Positions 1-7,563 of a stretch of DNA of 35,129 bases are shown here, in pieces. The notes below the pieces were generated by a model. It did no database searches. It had not been told where the DNA came from and saw only the letters and a list, made by a program, of their open reading frames with translations. Each line of letters opens with the position of its first letter. Within the stretch, counting starts at the first letter, position 1. The stretch is from an uncultured Hyphomonadaceae bacterium (GTDB lineage: Bacteria; Pseudomonadota; Alphaproteobacteria; Caulobacterales; Hyphomonadaceae): contig CALLCD010000139.1 in the NCBI GenBank assembly GCA_938049795.1, forward strand, positions 1-35,129. The letters are read 5' to 3'. A program made the translations under genes and the position numbers.

Positions 1-626
1 GCGCCTGCACCGGCTTGGCCGCGGCCCTGGATTGTGCCGGAATTGTTGACATTGATGACGGTGCCGCCAGCAACGCCTTCAGCGGAAAAGCCTGCGCCCA
101 AATTACCAGCGCCGGCATCGATTGAGCCGGCATTGTTCAGGGTGAAATCTGTTGCGGTGGCGTTGGTGTAGACCGTGCCATTGCGTTGGTCGGCCGTGCC
201 GAGGATCACGCCGTCATTGTTCAGAGTGGCGCCGTCGCCATCAATCTGGACGACGCGGCTGTCGCCGTTCAGGGTGCCGGTTGCGGTGTTGTTGACAATT
301 CCGCCGAGCGTGCCGTCTGCAACCTGAACTGTCTGGCTGCCATTGATTGTGGCCAATGTGCCGGCATTTGTCAGTGTGACATCATCATTAGCGAATAGAA
401 CAACAGGAGCGCCATCAACGGTGCTTGTGGTTCCGGCAGCAACGGAGATGGTCTCGCCATTTGCCTGGCTTGTGATGGTCATGGTGTTGCCGTCCGCGAC
501 TACGGTTTGCGCACTTGCAGCGGCAAAGAGACCGGACGCGGAGATCAGCGTAACGAGAGATGCGGACGTTTTCAGAGCTGCGTTCAAGCGCGACTTCTGT
601 CCAGAGGTGGGAGGAGTGTGAGACAT
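1..626 (-). CDS. Autotransporter-like adhesin, N-terminal part (runs off the left edge)
   Basis: An open frame of 208 codons runs from ATG at 626 to the left edge without a stop, so the C-terminus is outside the window. The start has an AAGGG ribosome site about 8 bases upstream. Residues 1-40 are a signal peptide: a polar start with K12 and R13, then a hydrophobic stretch ending in AAASAQ. From there on the protein is low-complexity and rich in Asn, Gly, Thr and Asp. Short rungs recur, such as LTNAGTL, TGTLNGD, LNNDGVI, LNNAGSI and VNNSGTI, about 20-25 residues apart. This is the pattern of a right-handed beta-helix passenger of type V autotransporters or large secreted adhesins. A C-terminal beta-barrel would be expected outside the window but cannot be seen. 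Substrate or ligand is unknown. The frame is certain; the autotransporter label is inferred from the rungs. Confidence 0.75.
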   Translation of the reverse strand, partial: MSHTPPTSGQKSRLNAALKTSASLVTLISASGLFAAASAQTVVADGNTMTITSQANGETISVAAGTTSTVDGAPVVLFANDDVTLTNAGTLATINGSQTVQVADGTLGGIVNNTATGTLNGDSRVVQIDGDGATLNNDGVILGTADQRNGTVYTNATATDFTLNNAGSIDAGAGNLGAGFSAEGVAGGTVINVNNSGTIQGRGQAGAG

Positions 627-865
627 AATAATAGCCCTTAGCTGTCATGACGAATAGAAACTTGTTGTGACCGAATGCTGCGTTGATGGAGCGGCATGAA
701 ATGCCTGAGGGGAGGGTCCGCAGCACCCGGTCACAGGAATAAGTCGTGCGAGGGGCGGGAGGGGTTCAATATTTCTCAAAAGAATGTGCGTCGATTGTAA
801 AAATGCAAAAAACGCAAGGGGTTAACCTTGCGTTCTTCTGCGATGTTGCGATGTGGTGTGTGGTG
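627..865. other. Intergenic region between adhesin and S8 protease genes
   Basis: About 240 bases without a credible gene. It holds the terminator of the protease gene at its right end (800-834) and must hold the promoter of the adhesin gene, because the terminator separates the two minus-strand genes. I could not pick out convincing -35 and -10 boxes. Reading frames here are short and lack ribosome sites. Confidence 0.5.
800..834 (-). terminator. Rho-independent terminator of the S8 protease gene
   Basis: A perfect 9-bp stem (811-819 with 826-834, AACGCAAGG against CCTTGCGTT) has a 6-base loop. Read on the minus strand it is followed by a run of T residues (complement of the A-run at 807-812, then a second A-run near 799-803). 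It lies 32 bases past the protease stop codon, so it ends that transcript before the adhesin gene. Confidence 0.85.
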
Positions 866-2071
866 CTATGGCTGCGTTGCCGGTGGCTGACAGTCACCCG
901 ACAACCGTGCCAGACCACGTCCGTAAACCGGATCAGGCCCCGTTTGGCCCAGATCAACCGCGTCTGCACTGATTTTTGCGCGCGCGGTTTCGGTGTCCAG
1001 GCTGCCGGAGCGGGCGATATTGCTGGCGACGAGGGCTGTGACAAAAGGGGTCGCAACCGAGGTGCCGCTGAGATATTGGCTGCTCGATCCATTGTGGACG
1101 AAAATATCGACCCCGGGCGCAGAAAAATCGACATGGTCGCCGTGGATCGCTTGTGCATAGATGTTGCGCGATTGATCAATGGCGGTGACGGCGATGACAT
1201 CCTGGTAGGCTGCCGGATAGCGCGGCGCAGCATTTGGTCCGTCATTGCCGACAGCGGCGACCAGAATCATGCCTTGATTTGTGGCGCGCTGGACCACGCG
1301 GTCGAGGATGACATTATAGGGGCCAGCGAGGCTGATATTCACAAGCTGGACGCCTGATGCGCCCATCCAGTCGATCGCCTGAATAATCTCCGGAACGCCC
1401 GCGCCGCGTTGTTCGGCCTCGTCACCCGGGATCACAGACGCGCTGTAAAGTTCTGCATCGGCCAGCCGGCCCTTGCCAACAAGAAGATCGGCAATCGCCG
1501 TGCCATGCGCGCTGCCGCCGCCCGGTGTCGTGAAGGCTTTTTGAACAATCTCGACATCGGCCAGCGCCGGGCTTGATGTGTCAACAGAGCCGTCAATCAT
1601 GCCGATGCGGATATTGGCGAGACAGCCGATTTTCGGCCAGGCGAGCATGGTCTGCGCGTAAAGGCGTGGCCCGGGTTTTGTGGGCTGGGTGTCGGTGGTT
1701 GCTTCGGCGTCCGACTGGACTGTGTAGAGATGGTCGAGGCCGGCCGAGGCGCTTGGCTCCATTGTTTTCATGTCACTTATCGCGACTGCGCCGCTGACCC
1801 CGCGGGGGCGTTCAAAGTCGAGCATGATCATATCAAGGCTTTGCAAATCCGAGCGGTCATTGAGTTGGTAGCCGCGCCGTGCCGCATTGACCAGAAGCGT
1901 GTTGGCCTGCTGGTTGGTGCGGACGAGCACAATCACATTCGTGCTGCGCGCAAGCGTGTCTGCATCCTCTGAAACGAGAGCGGCTGGCGGGCTTTGCGGC
2001 GCAAAACTTTCGCAAGCGGCAAGGCTTAGCGCCGCAATAGCGCATCCAAATATCCGAACTGAAGAATGCAT
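866..2071 (-). CDS. Subtilisin-like (S8) serine protease, lipoprotein
   Basis: This is a secreted subtilase of 401 residues. The ATG at 2071 is chosen over one 18 bases upstream (2089) because GGAAAAGG precedes it at ribosome-site distance and it gives a clean lipoprotein signal ending in LAAC, with Cys20 as the lipidation site. Residues about 44-118 form a propeptide-like region ending in GLDHLY, typical of alphaproteobacterial S8 enzymes. The catalytic triad is intact: Asp160 (GMIDGSVD), His189 (SAHGTAIA) and Ser338 (SGTSVATP), with Asn276 (VGNDGPN) in the oxyanion hole. A lipid anchor predicts attachment to the periplasmic face of a membrane. The porin gene lies 88 bases upstream on the same strand and may be cotranscribed. 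An ECF sigma and anti-sigma pair lies just beyond, so the protease may be a target or a trigger of that system. Substrate is unknown. Confidence 0.9.
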   Translation of the reverse strand: MHSSVRIFGCAIAALSLAACESFAPQSPPAALVSEDADTLARSTNVIVLVRTNQQANTLLVNAARRGYQLNDRSDLQSLDMIMLDFERPRGVSGAVAISDMKTMEPSASAGLDHLYTVQSDAEATTDTQPTKPGPRLYAQTMLAWPKIGCLANIRIGMIDGSVDTSSPALADVEIVQKAFTTPGGGSAHGTAIADLLVGKGRLADAELYSASVIPGDEAEQRGAGVPEIIQAIDWMGASGVQLVNISLAGPYNVILDRVVQRATNQGMILVAAVGNDGPNAAPRYPAAYQDVIAVTAIDQSRNIYAQAIHGDHVDFSAPGVDIFVHNGSSSQYLSGTSVATPFVTALVASNIARSGSLDTETARAKISADAVDLGQTGPDPVYGRGLARLSGDCQPPATQP

Positions 2072-2159
2072 GATCAAGCCTTTTCCCATTATGTAGAAGG
2101 TCTGTCGGTTCAGCGATTGTATAGGTTCAATTTAGAAATGAGAATAAGCAGGGCTGCAC

Positions 2160-3374
2160 TTAGAATCTACGGGATATGCTGAAAAATAGCCGCTGGGTGT
2201 CGGTGGCGAAGGTCTGGGCTTCGTAATGTGCATAGACAAGTGCGATTTGGAATTGAGACACGGTCGTGCTGAGCGAGAGGTCAATTTCCTTGCCATAGCT
2301 TGCTGATCCGCGTTCGGCGTCAAACCAGTGATAACTGGCTTTGGCCTTTATATCATCGAGAAACCCGCCGCTGCCAATCGACCAGGTGCCCGACAGCGCG
2401 AGATCGCGCACGCCGTCTGGTGGGGTGATGAGGAATATGTCGGCTTCGCCCTGGAATTTGTGCAAGGTGGCGACGGGGGTCTGGAAGGATTGTCCGTCGC
2501 CTGCGCCGAGTGTTTCAGCGCGAAATCCGGCTTTGAGCGGGCCAAAGAAGGCTTGAGCGCCTGCGAGCCAATAGTCGGCACTGTAATCTACTGGATTGTC
2601 GGCAAAATCTCTCTGGCGCGCATAAGCGGCTTCGACATCGAGGCCAATTGTGTCGCGGTGCCAGCGGCCGTCAAATCGAACGCCGGAGGTGCGGGAGGCA
2701 TTGGTGTTGTCGAGCGCTTCTTGCGGGCCGGTTTCAAGGTCGAGGGCGTAATGAAAGGCACCGATCCGGCCGATCGGGGTCTGGATATTGGCGTTGAGGA
2801 AGTAGGAGTCGCCGCGAAACCGGCCATTTGGATTGTCTGCGCCGAGCGCGCGATTGACGCGGTTGAAATAGCCCGCCTGGAAGGTTGAGCCCTGATCTGT
2901 GCGCCATGAGATATGGGCGGCATCGAATGTCTGGTCGTTCTGGCGGAAGGCGAAGGTTCCGATAAAGCGTTCATCGTCAATGGCGAGCCGTTGGCGGCCA
3001 AAGGTGAGGAAGGACTGGTCGGTCAGGCGGGCGGTCAATTGGAGGCGGTTAAGCTCAAAACTGTTCGGGTCGAGGACGACGGGCCGGTCTGGATTGTTGC
3101 CCGTGCCATCGTCGAAATCATTGACCAGAGCCAGGACCGCTTCGCCTTCGATCAGAGCGGAAAACCGCTTCAGAAACGAGCTTTCCAGCCCCAATCTCAA
3201 AGAGGTTGTCAGCGCGGTGGCGTCGAGCTCGCTTGCGTCTTCTTTGGCGTGTTCAAACCGCAACCGCGCATCGCCAAACAGCACGGGCGCGGCACCGCCA
3301 CCATCTGCATGGGCCGGCAAAATCGTCATCCCGCTAAGAGAGCTGATGGCAAGTCCTACAAAATACCGTAGCAC
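2160..3374 (-). CDS. Porin-like outer-membrane beta-barrel (alginate-export/OprB-like)
   Basis: This 404-residue protein starts at GTG 3374, with AAGGA 7 bases upstream. It has a signal peptide (residues 1-23, cleavage after ALPAHA-like ILPAHA) and a mature part of alternating polar/apolar strands. Examples are LTARLTDQSFLTFGRQRL and the Phe-ended C-terminus FFSISRRF, the usual outer-membrane assembly signal. The motif TFGRQRLAIDDERFIGTF resembles the alginate-export family of porins, where a GRQ element lines a strand; I place it there by pattern, not by alignment. It probably lets a small solute or polymer cross the outer membrane. No sugar-degradation genes lie nearby to suggest a substrate. 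The S8 protease gene follows on the same strand and the anti-sigma gene is divergent. Confidence 0.75.
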   Translation of the reverse strand: MLRYFVGLAISSLSGMTILPAHADGGGAAPVLFGDARLRFEHAKEDASELDATALTTSLRLGLESSFLKRFSALIEGEAVLALVNDFDDGTGNNPDRPVVLDPNSFELNRLQLTARLTDQSFLTFGRQRLAIDDERFIGTFAFRQNDQTFDAAHISWRTDQGSTFQAGYFNRVNRALGADNPNGRFRGDSYFLNANIQTPIGRIGAFHYALDLETGPQEALDNTNASRTSGVRFDGRWHRDTIGLDVEAAYARQRDFADNPVDYSADYWLAGAQAFFGPLKAGFRAETLGAGDGQSFQTPVATLHKFQGEADIFLITPPDGVRDLALSGTWSIGSGGFLDDIKAKASYHWFDAERGSASYGKEIDLSLSTTVSQFQIALVYAHYEAQTFATDTQRLFFSISRRF

Positions 3375-3620
3375 AAGTGATCCTTTGGTTGCAGACGTCG
3401 GCTGAGACTATGTCGCATTCGGTGAGATGATCAATGTTATAAGTTTGTCTATCAAAAATAGAAAGGTCGACTATGGGCATATGCGAGGCCGAAAGTGATA
3501 TCAAATTTGGGATATTTTGAACCTTTCTGGCCGCTGCTTCGACAGACCACTGTAACAAGACAGTTGTACGCACTTGCCAAAGAGATGTAACGGTAAGCGG
3601 CGGTATCTCGGGAGAATAGC
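3375..3620. promoter_or_regulatory. Divergent promoter region, porin gene and anti-sigma gene
   Basis: This AT-richer gap of 246 bases must drive the porin gene leftwards and the anti-sigma gene rightwards. On the plus strand the hexamer TGTAAC occurs twice, at 3551-3556 and 3586-3591, 35 bases apart. It resembles the -35 element of several ECF sigma groups, but I find no matching -10 element at a fixed spacing. A GCATATGC palindrome lies at 3478-3485. Function of these motifs is not established. Confidence 0.35.
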
Positions 3621-4244
3621 GTGGCTATCAATTTTGAAACCCTTTCTGATGATGAGAAAAGCGCTCGTCTGCTCGACTATGTTAAAGGTCGGTTAGATGA
3701 AGCTGCGCGCGCTCAGATTGACGAAATTGCCGCTGGCTCGCCAGATGTGCGTGAGGAATTGGAGTATTATAAAGGTCTAGCTCGCGCCGCTGAGGTGGAA
3801 TTGGACCAAGAGGCGGCCCCCGGCGAGATGGGCTGGGCGCGCCTGTCGCGTGAGATTGCCGCCGAGAAAGCTGCTTCGGTGCCTGCGGCGGCAAACGATA
3901 ATGGGCGCTGGTGGCGGTATGCCGCGATGGCGCTGGCGCTTGTGGTTTCGGGGCAGTTTGCGGCGCAATTTATTCCCGCCGCTCAGGATCAGGCTGAAGA
4001 TCAGCGCTATATTCCTGCGAGCGTTCAGTCCACTGACACAATGGTTCAGGTGACATTTGTGCCCGAAGCGTCCGAAGCGTCTATTCGCAGTCTGCTGAAC
4101 GCGGCGGGCGCGAACATTGTGTCCGGCCCGTCCGCGCTTGGCATTTACGAGCTTGGGTTTATGAACGAAGCGGCGCGCGATGCGGGGCTCGAAGCGCTTG
4201 TCGGCGCGACGGATGTGGTCGAATCGGCGGCGGCTCATCGCTAG
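3621..4244 (+). CDS. Membrane-spanning anti-sigma factor with subtilase-propeptide-like tail
   Basis: The 207-residue protein starts at GTG 3621, with GGGAG 6-7 bases upstream. Residues 1-85 are a charged helical region (LLDYVKGRLDEAARAQIDE) that resembles the sigma-binding domain of RskA/RseA-type anti-sigma factors. The protein has no cysteine, so it is not a zinc-binding ZAS type. Residues about 98-118 form one membrane helix after RWWR. Residues 141-206 are the periplasmic tail and follow a beta-alpha-beta-beta-alpha-beta pattern: VQVTFV, a helix SEASIRSLLNAAG, then IYELGF, a second helix, then VVESAA. That is the pattern of S8 propeptides and I9 inhibitors. The ECF sigma gene lies convergent, 60 bases away, and is the obvious partner. 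The anti-sigma role is well supported by context; the inhibitor-like tail is my reading and was not confirmed by any search. Confidence 0.75.
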   Translation: MAINFETLSDDEKSARLLDYVKGRLDEAARAQIDEIAAGSPDVREELEYYKGLARAAEVELDQEAAPGEMGWARLSREIAAEKAASVPAAANDNGRWWRYAAMALALVVSGQFAAQFIPAAQDQAEDQRYIPASVQSTDTMVQVTFVPEASEASIRSLLNAAGANIVSGPSALGIYELGFMNEAARDAGLEALVGATDVVESAAAHR

Positions 4245-4304
4245 ACGCATTTGGCGTTTCAAAACAGGATCAGTGACGGCGCAGCTCATCCGGGCGTATC
4301 GGGG

Positions 4305-4844
4305 CTATTTGTCGGCGTCGGTCAGGCAGCGCAGCAGGAGTTTCTTGGCGTGCATGATACGCGTTTTGATGGTTCCGGCGGGGCAGCTCTCAAGCTCGGC
4401 AATTTCCCGATAGGTCAGATCCTCGAAGAAAGCGAGCTGGATCGCACTGCGATGGCTGGGGCTGAGCGTTTCGACACAGGCGCGCACGCGCTGGGCGTCC
4501 TGGAATGTCTCCAGCGCGGCATGGGGCTGGGGGGCATCATCCATTGTGTTCGGGTCGGGGTCGCGCAACACGGTGCGTCCGCCCTTGCGATTGCGGTCAA
4601 CCGATTTGTTGCGCGCAATCGAGAAGATCCACGTTTTGATGGATGACCGCCCGCCAAATCGCGCCGCTGATTTCCAGACCTCCATCATGGTTTCGTGCAT
4701 AATGTCGGAGGCTTCAAACGGATCGGCAAGCCAGACCTTTGCGAACCTGTAGACGGGCTCTGAATAGGTGTCATAGAGGGTCCGCATGGCCGTCTCGTCA
4801 CCATCCGCAATTCTGGATATCAGATCAGGCTGTTCGTCTGGCAC
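4305..4844 (-). CDS. ECF-type RNA polymerase sigma factor
   Basis: This 179-residue sigma-70-family protein has region 2 at about residues 20-85, including the DIMHETMMEVWKS core and the -10-reading segment ending WIFSIARNKSVDRNRK. Region 4 is at about 125-175 (LSPSHRSAIQLAFFEDLTYREIAE, split helix-turn-helix, then AGTIKTRIMHAKKLL). There is no region 3 and no long C-terminal extension. GTG at 4844 is the first possible start because an in-frame TGA sits four codons upstream; GAGGGA gives the ribosome site. An out-of-frame ATG at 4860 opens an 11-codon frame overlapping this start and has no ribosome site of its own. Its gene converges on the anti-sigma gene, whereas most ECF/anti-sigma pairs share one operon. 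Probable targets are the flanking envelope genes, but this is inferred. Confidence 0.93.
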   Translation of the reverse strand: MPDEQPDLISRIADGDETAMRTLYDTYSEPVYRFAKVWLADPFEASDIMHETMMEVWKSAARFGGRSSIKTWIFSIARNKSVDRNRKGGRTVLRDPDPNTMDDAPQPHAALETFQDAQRVRACVETLSPSHRSAIQLAFFEDLTYREIAELESCPAGTIKTRIMHAKKLLLRCLTDADK

Positions 4845-4996
4845 GTCGGGGGTCCCTCATGGAAGATCATAGATTGCGTTTACCCGAATTTCGGTTTTAA
4901 TCCAGAGGAATAGAGGACTAATGACGCCAAAGTGACCCGCACTTGATAAGGGGGTTGCATGACAGCTGAACTCGCCGCAAAAGAGAGATGCGCCGT
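4845..4996 (-). promoter_or_regulatory. Upstream region of the ECF sigma gene
   Basis: This region of 152 bases separates the sigma start from the end of the dioxygenase gene. An 11-base palindrome CCGAA-T-TTCGG lies at 4884-4894, about 40 bases before the GTG, and could be a binding site. A TGCAAC hexamer (minus strand, complement of 4954-4959) resembles an ECF -35 box. No transcription start can be assigned. Confidence 0.3.
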
Positions 4997-5839
4997 CTAA
5001 ACCGGCCGGTCGCCGTTCACGGTGGCGCGGCGCATGTGTCGGCGCTGTCCGGCATAGTCGTTGAGCGCATAGTGCCAACAGCAACGATTGTCCCAGAAGG
5101 CAAGCGCGCCCGCGCTCCAGCGGAAGCGGCAGGTGAAGCGCTCGTCGCGTGAATGGTTGAACAGGAAATCAAGCAGCGGCTTGCTCTCGGCCCGGCTCAT
5201 ACCGGAAAAGCGCAAGGTGAAGGCGGGGTTCACGTAAAGTCCCTTGCGGCCGCTTTCAGGATGGGTGCGGATGACGGGGTGCTCGTATTCGGGCGCCTCG
5301 GTTGCGGTGCTGGCCTGCATGGATTTGCGCGCTTGGGCGGAGTGTCCGGCGGCGCTGTATTCGCGGCTGGCGGAATGGATGGCTTTGAGCGGGGCGAGCA
5401 TGGCTTTCATCCCGTCCGAAAGCGCCTCATAGGCGGCGATCTGGTTTGCAAACAAAGTGTCCCCGCCGCTCTCGGGCACTTGGACGGCATAGAGCAGGGA
5501 GCCGAGCGCGGGCTTTTCCAGAAACGACATGTCGGTATGCCAGCCGCCGCCAAAGTTTACGGTGTCCTCGGGCTCTTTAATAATTTCCAGAAGCTCGGGA
5601 TGGTCGGCCATGCCTTTGACATAGGGGTGCACATTGAGCGTTCCAAAGCGGCGGGCAAAGGCTTTGTGCGCGTCTGGTGTCAGCCCGTTTTGATCGCGGA
5701 AGAAGATGACATGATGGTCGAGAAAGGCGCGGTGGATGGCGGTGAACTGCTCATTTGAAAGCTCGGCGGACAGGTCAATGCCGCTAATTTCTGCACCAAG
5801 CGCGCCGGCAATGGGGGAGATGGTGAGGCCGTCCGCCAC
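4997..5839 (-). CDS. TauD/TfdA-family Fe(II)/2-oxoglutarate dioxygenase
   Basis: This is a 280-residue non-haem iron oxygenase of the taurine/alpha-ketoglutarate dioxygenase family. It couples decarboxylation of 2-oxoglutarate to hydroxylation of an organic acid, often a sulfonate. The iron facial triad is visible as His101 and Asp103 (GWHTDMSF) and His256 (CCWHYALNDY). An Arg in RRHMRR (267-271) would bind 2-oxoglutarate. The N-terminus PIAGALGAEISGIDLS is typical of the family. Start is GTG 5839, with GGAG from the end of the preceding gene as ribosome site. The DsbA-like gene stops 3 bases earlier, so translation is probably coupled. It is the last gene of the minus-strand chain. No sulfonate transporter is nearby, so taurine as substrate is not supported. 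Confidence 0.88.
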   Translation of the reverse strand: MADGLTISPIAGALGAEISGIDLSAELSNEQFTAIHRAFLDHHVIFFRDQNGLTPDAHKAFARRFGTLNVHPYVKGMADHPELLEIIKEPEDTVNFGGGWHTDMSFLEKPALGSLLYAVQVPESGGDTLFANQIAAYEALSDGMKAMLAPLKAIHSASREYSAAGHSAQARKSMQASTATEAPEYEHPVIRTHPESGRKGLYVNPAFTLRFSGMSRAESKPLLDFLFNHSRDERFTCRFRWSAGALAFWDNRCCWHYALNDYAGQRRHMRRATVNGDRPV

Positions 5840-5842
5840 CCG

Positions 5843-6544
5843 CTACTCCATCCCCACCCGTGCGGCGTCTTCTGGCGTTTGCTCGGCTGTTGCCCGTATC
5901 AGCTTGGCGATGTTCTCTGCGCTCTCGGCGCCTTGGACGGCGATGGCGCGGTTGCCGATGAAGCAGGGTACGCCGCGTACACCCATTTGCATGAAGAGGT
6001 TCGCTTCGCGGGCGACGGTGTCCTTGTCGGCGTCGCCTTTGAGGAGGTCGGCGATAATGGCGCGGTCGAGGCCGATCTGTTCGCCGATATCGGCCAGCAC
6101 ATTTTTGTCGCCAATGTCACGATGGTCTTTGAAATAGGCTTCGAACAGGGCTTCTTTCGCGTCGAGCCCTTTGCCTTGACCTTGCGCCCAGTGGACGAGC
6201 CGGTGCGCATTGGTCGTGTTGGGCCGCATATTCATGTGGTCGAAGTCAAATGGAATGCCCTCGGCCTGGCCATAGTCTTCGAGCGCCGCGCGCATTTGTG
6301 CCCAGCGGTTTTTCGATGCGGATTTGGCGGTGTCATCAATGTCGCTGCCGAACTTGCCCTTCATATAGGTCTTATAGTCCATGCCGTCTTCGGGCACGGT
6401 CGGGTCAAGCTGGTAGGGGCGGAAGAGGATTTCGGTTTCGATCTCCGGCACAAGGTCAATCGCCGCTTTCAACCGGCGCAGGCCAAGCCAGCACCACGGG
6501 CAGACAAGGTCGGAGACCATTTCAATCGAGATTTTCTGGCTCAT
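5843..6544 (-). CDS. DsbA-family oxidoreductase, FrnE type
   Basis: This 233-residue thioredoxin-fold protein has the active-site CPWC (Cys15 and Cys18 in DLVCPWCWLG) close to the N-terminus and no signal peptide, so it acts in the cytoplasm. The helical insert (NMRPNTTNAHRLVHWA) and the cis-Pro loop GVRGVPCFIGN are typical of FrnE/2-hydroxychromene-2-carboxylate isomerase relatives. The role is probably thiol-disulfide exchange; the family is also linked to polyketide and oxidative-stress pathways. ATG at 6544 is chosen although the frame is open for 52 further codons, because the extension is Arg/His-rich, lies inside the desaturase gene and resembles no family member. The ATG overlaps the desaturase TGA as ATGA. 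The dioxygenase gene follows after 3 bases. Confidence 0.9.
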   Translation of the reverse strand: MSQKISIEMVSDLVCPWCWLGLRRLKAAIDLVPEIETEILFRPYQLDPTVPEDGMDYKTYMKGKFGSDIDDTAKSASKNRWAQMRAALEDYGQAEGIPFDFDHMNMRPNTTNAHRLVHWAQGQGKGLDAKEALFEAYFKDHRDIGDKNVLADIGEQIGLDRAIIADLLKGDADKDTVAREANLFMQMGVRGVPCFIGNRAIAVQGAESAENIAKLIRATAEQTPEDAARVGME

Positions 6545-7563
6545 GCGGGTACGGGCTCTTTTTTGCTGGCGGCGTGTTTGAGGACGGTGAGATAATCGGG
6601 CTGGACTTCCATGCGCGCGGTGTGGCCCTTCTTTTCGAGCAGCTTGTGCGCCTCGGCGAGCCGATAGCAGGGCAGGTGCATGAACATGTGGTGCTCGCAA
6701 TGATAGTTCACCCAGTAAGGTGCAATCGTTGCGCGTTCCCAGAGGCTTGCATGGGTCGTGCGGGCATGGCGCATTGGGTCGTCATTGTCAGGGGTGACGG
6801 CGTGTTCGGCAATATTGCGCAGCCGTGTGATCATCGGGAACCATGTCGCCATCGGCAGGAGCCACAGGACGAAATAGGCCCACCATGCGCCTGCGAGTGT
6901 CAAAGCGGTGAGGAAAAGCAGATTGAAGATCAGGAAGGGGATCGCCGAGTCCCGTGCGTTCTGGGCGCGGTTTTCGCTGCCTTTGCTCTTGCGGATGTCA
7001 AGACCGAGCGCATTGGCAAACTGGTTCCGGCGTTGTTTGAAAAAGGTCTGGCCGGTCAGGTCGCGGAAAATCTTGCGCTTGAGCGAGCTTTGCGTGATCG
7101 GGAAGGGGGCCGACAGGATGAGGTCGGGGTCTTCGTCCTGCTGGGCGTATTTGTGATGTTTAAGATGATAGGGACGGTAGGATTTGAGTGAGCCGCTATA
7201 GGCCGGGCCGCAAAATAGGGTCGACAGCGCGTCATTGATGGACTGGTTCGGGTGCAATCCGCCATGGGCGGCTTCATGTTCAAGGACGGCGAGGCCTAGA
7301 ATCCGTGCGCCGATAATCATGATTGCGACCGGAATAAAGAGTGGCTGCCAGATGGCGAGCGCCATAGTTCCGAGGATCACACTCCAGCAATGAACCACCA
7401 GCATAGGGCCGATCCAGCCGCTGCGGCGGGAGACATGGCTCCATTCCCCTTTGGTAAAGAGATCGAGCGGACGTATGCGGGCAGCGACAGGCATGGCAAC
7501 AAGATAGGCTGAATTGGCGCGCGGGGAAAGATGCCGCAAGGACAGCGACTGCCTTAAATCCAC
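6541..7563 (-). CDS. Membrane fatty-acid desaturase
   Basis: This integral membrane desaturase of up to 340 residues would put a double bond into membrane fatty acids. The three His boxes that hold the di-iron site are present: HEAAH (96-100), HLKHH (133-137) and HCEHH near residue 287. Hydrophobic pairs lie at about 53-90 and 210-245. The start is uncertain. GTG 7563 overlaps the end of the phosphatase gene by 10 bases but has only a weak ribosome site. ATG 7494 (MPVAARIRPLDLF), 23 codons inside, looks more like the family's N-terminus but also lacks a clear site. Either start leaves the domain intact. The 3' end overlaps the DsbA gene as ATGA. Its place in the chain with a phospholipase-like gene suggests membrane lipid remodelling. 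Confidence 0.88.
   Translation of the reverse strand: MDLRQSLSLRHLSPRANSAYLVAMPVAARIRPLDLFTKGEWSHVSRRSGWIGPMLVVHCWSVILGTMALAIWQPLFIPVAIMIIGARILGLAVLEHEAAHGGLHPNQSINDALSTLFCGPAYSGSLKSYRPYHLKHHKYAQQDEDPDLILSAPFPITQSSLKRKIFRDLTGQTFFKQRRNQFANALGLDIRKSKGSENRAQNARDSAIPFLIFNLLFLTALTLAGAWWAYFVLWLLPMATWFPMITRLRNIAEHAVTPDNDDPMRHARTTHASLWERATIAPYWVNYHCEHHMFMHLPCYRLAEAHKLLEKKGHTARMEVQPDYLTVLKHAASKKEPVPA

Noticed and set aside
4825..4860. 11-codon frame from ATG 4860 overlapping the ECF sigma start
   Set aside because: It has no ribosome site of its own and is out of frame with the sigma gene. I treat it as chance, although a coupling role is not excluded.
5843..6700. Longer FrnE-type protein starting at 6700
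   Set aside because: The 52-residue extension is Arg/His/Ala-rich and lies in the desaturase gene. ATG 6544 gives the usual family start with CPWC near residue 15 and an ATGA overlap.
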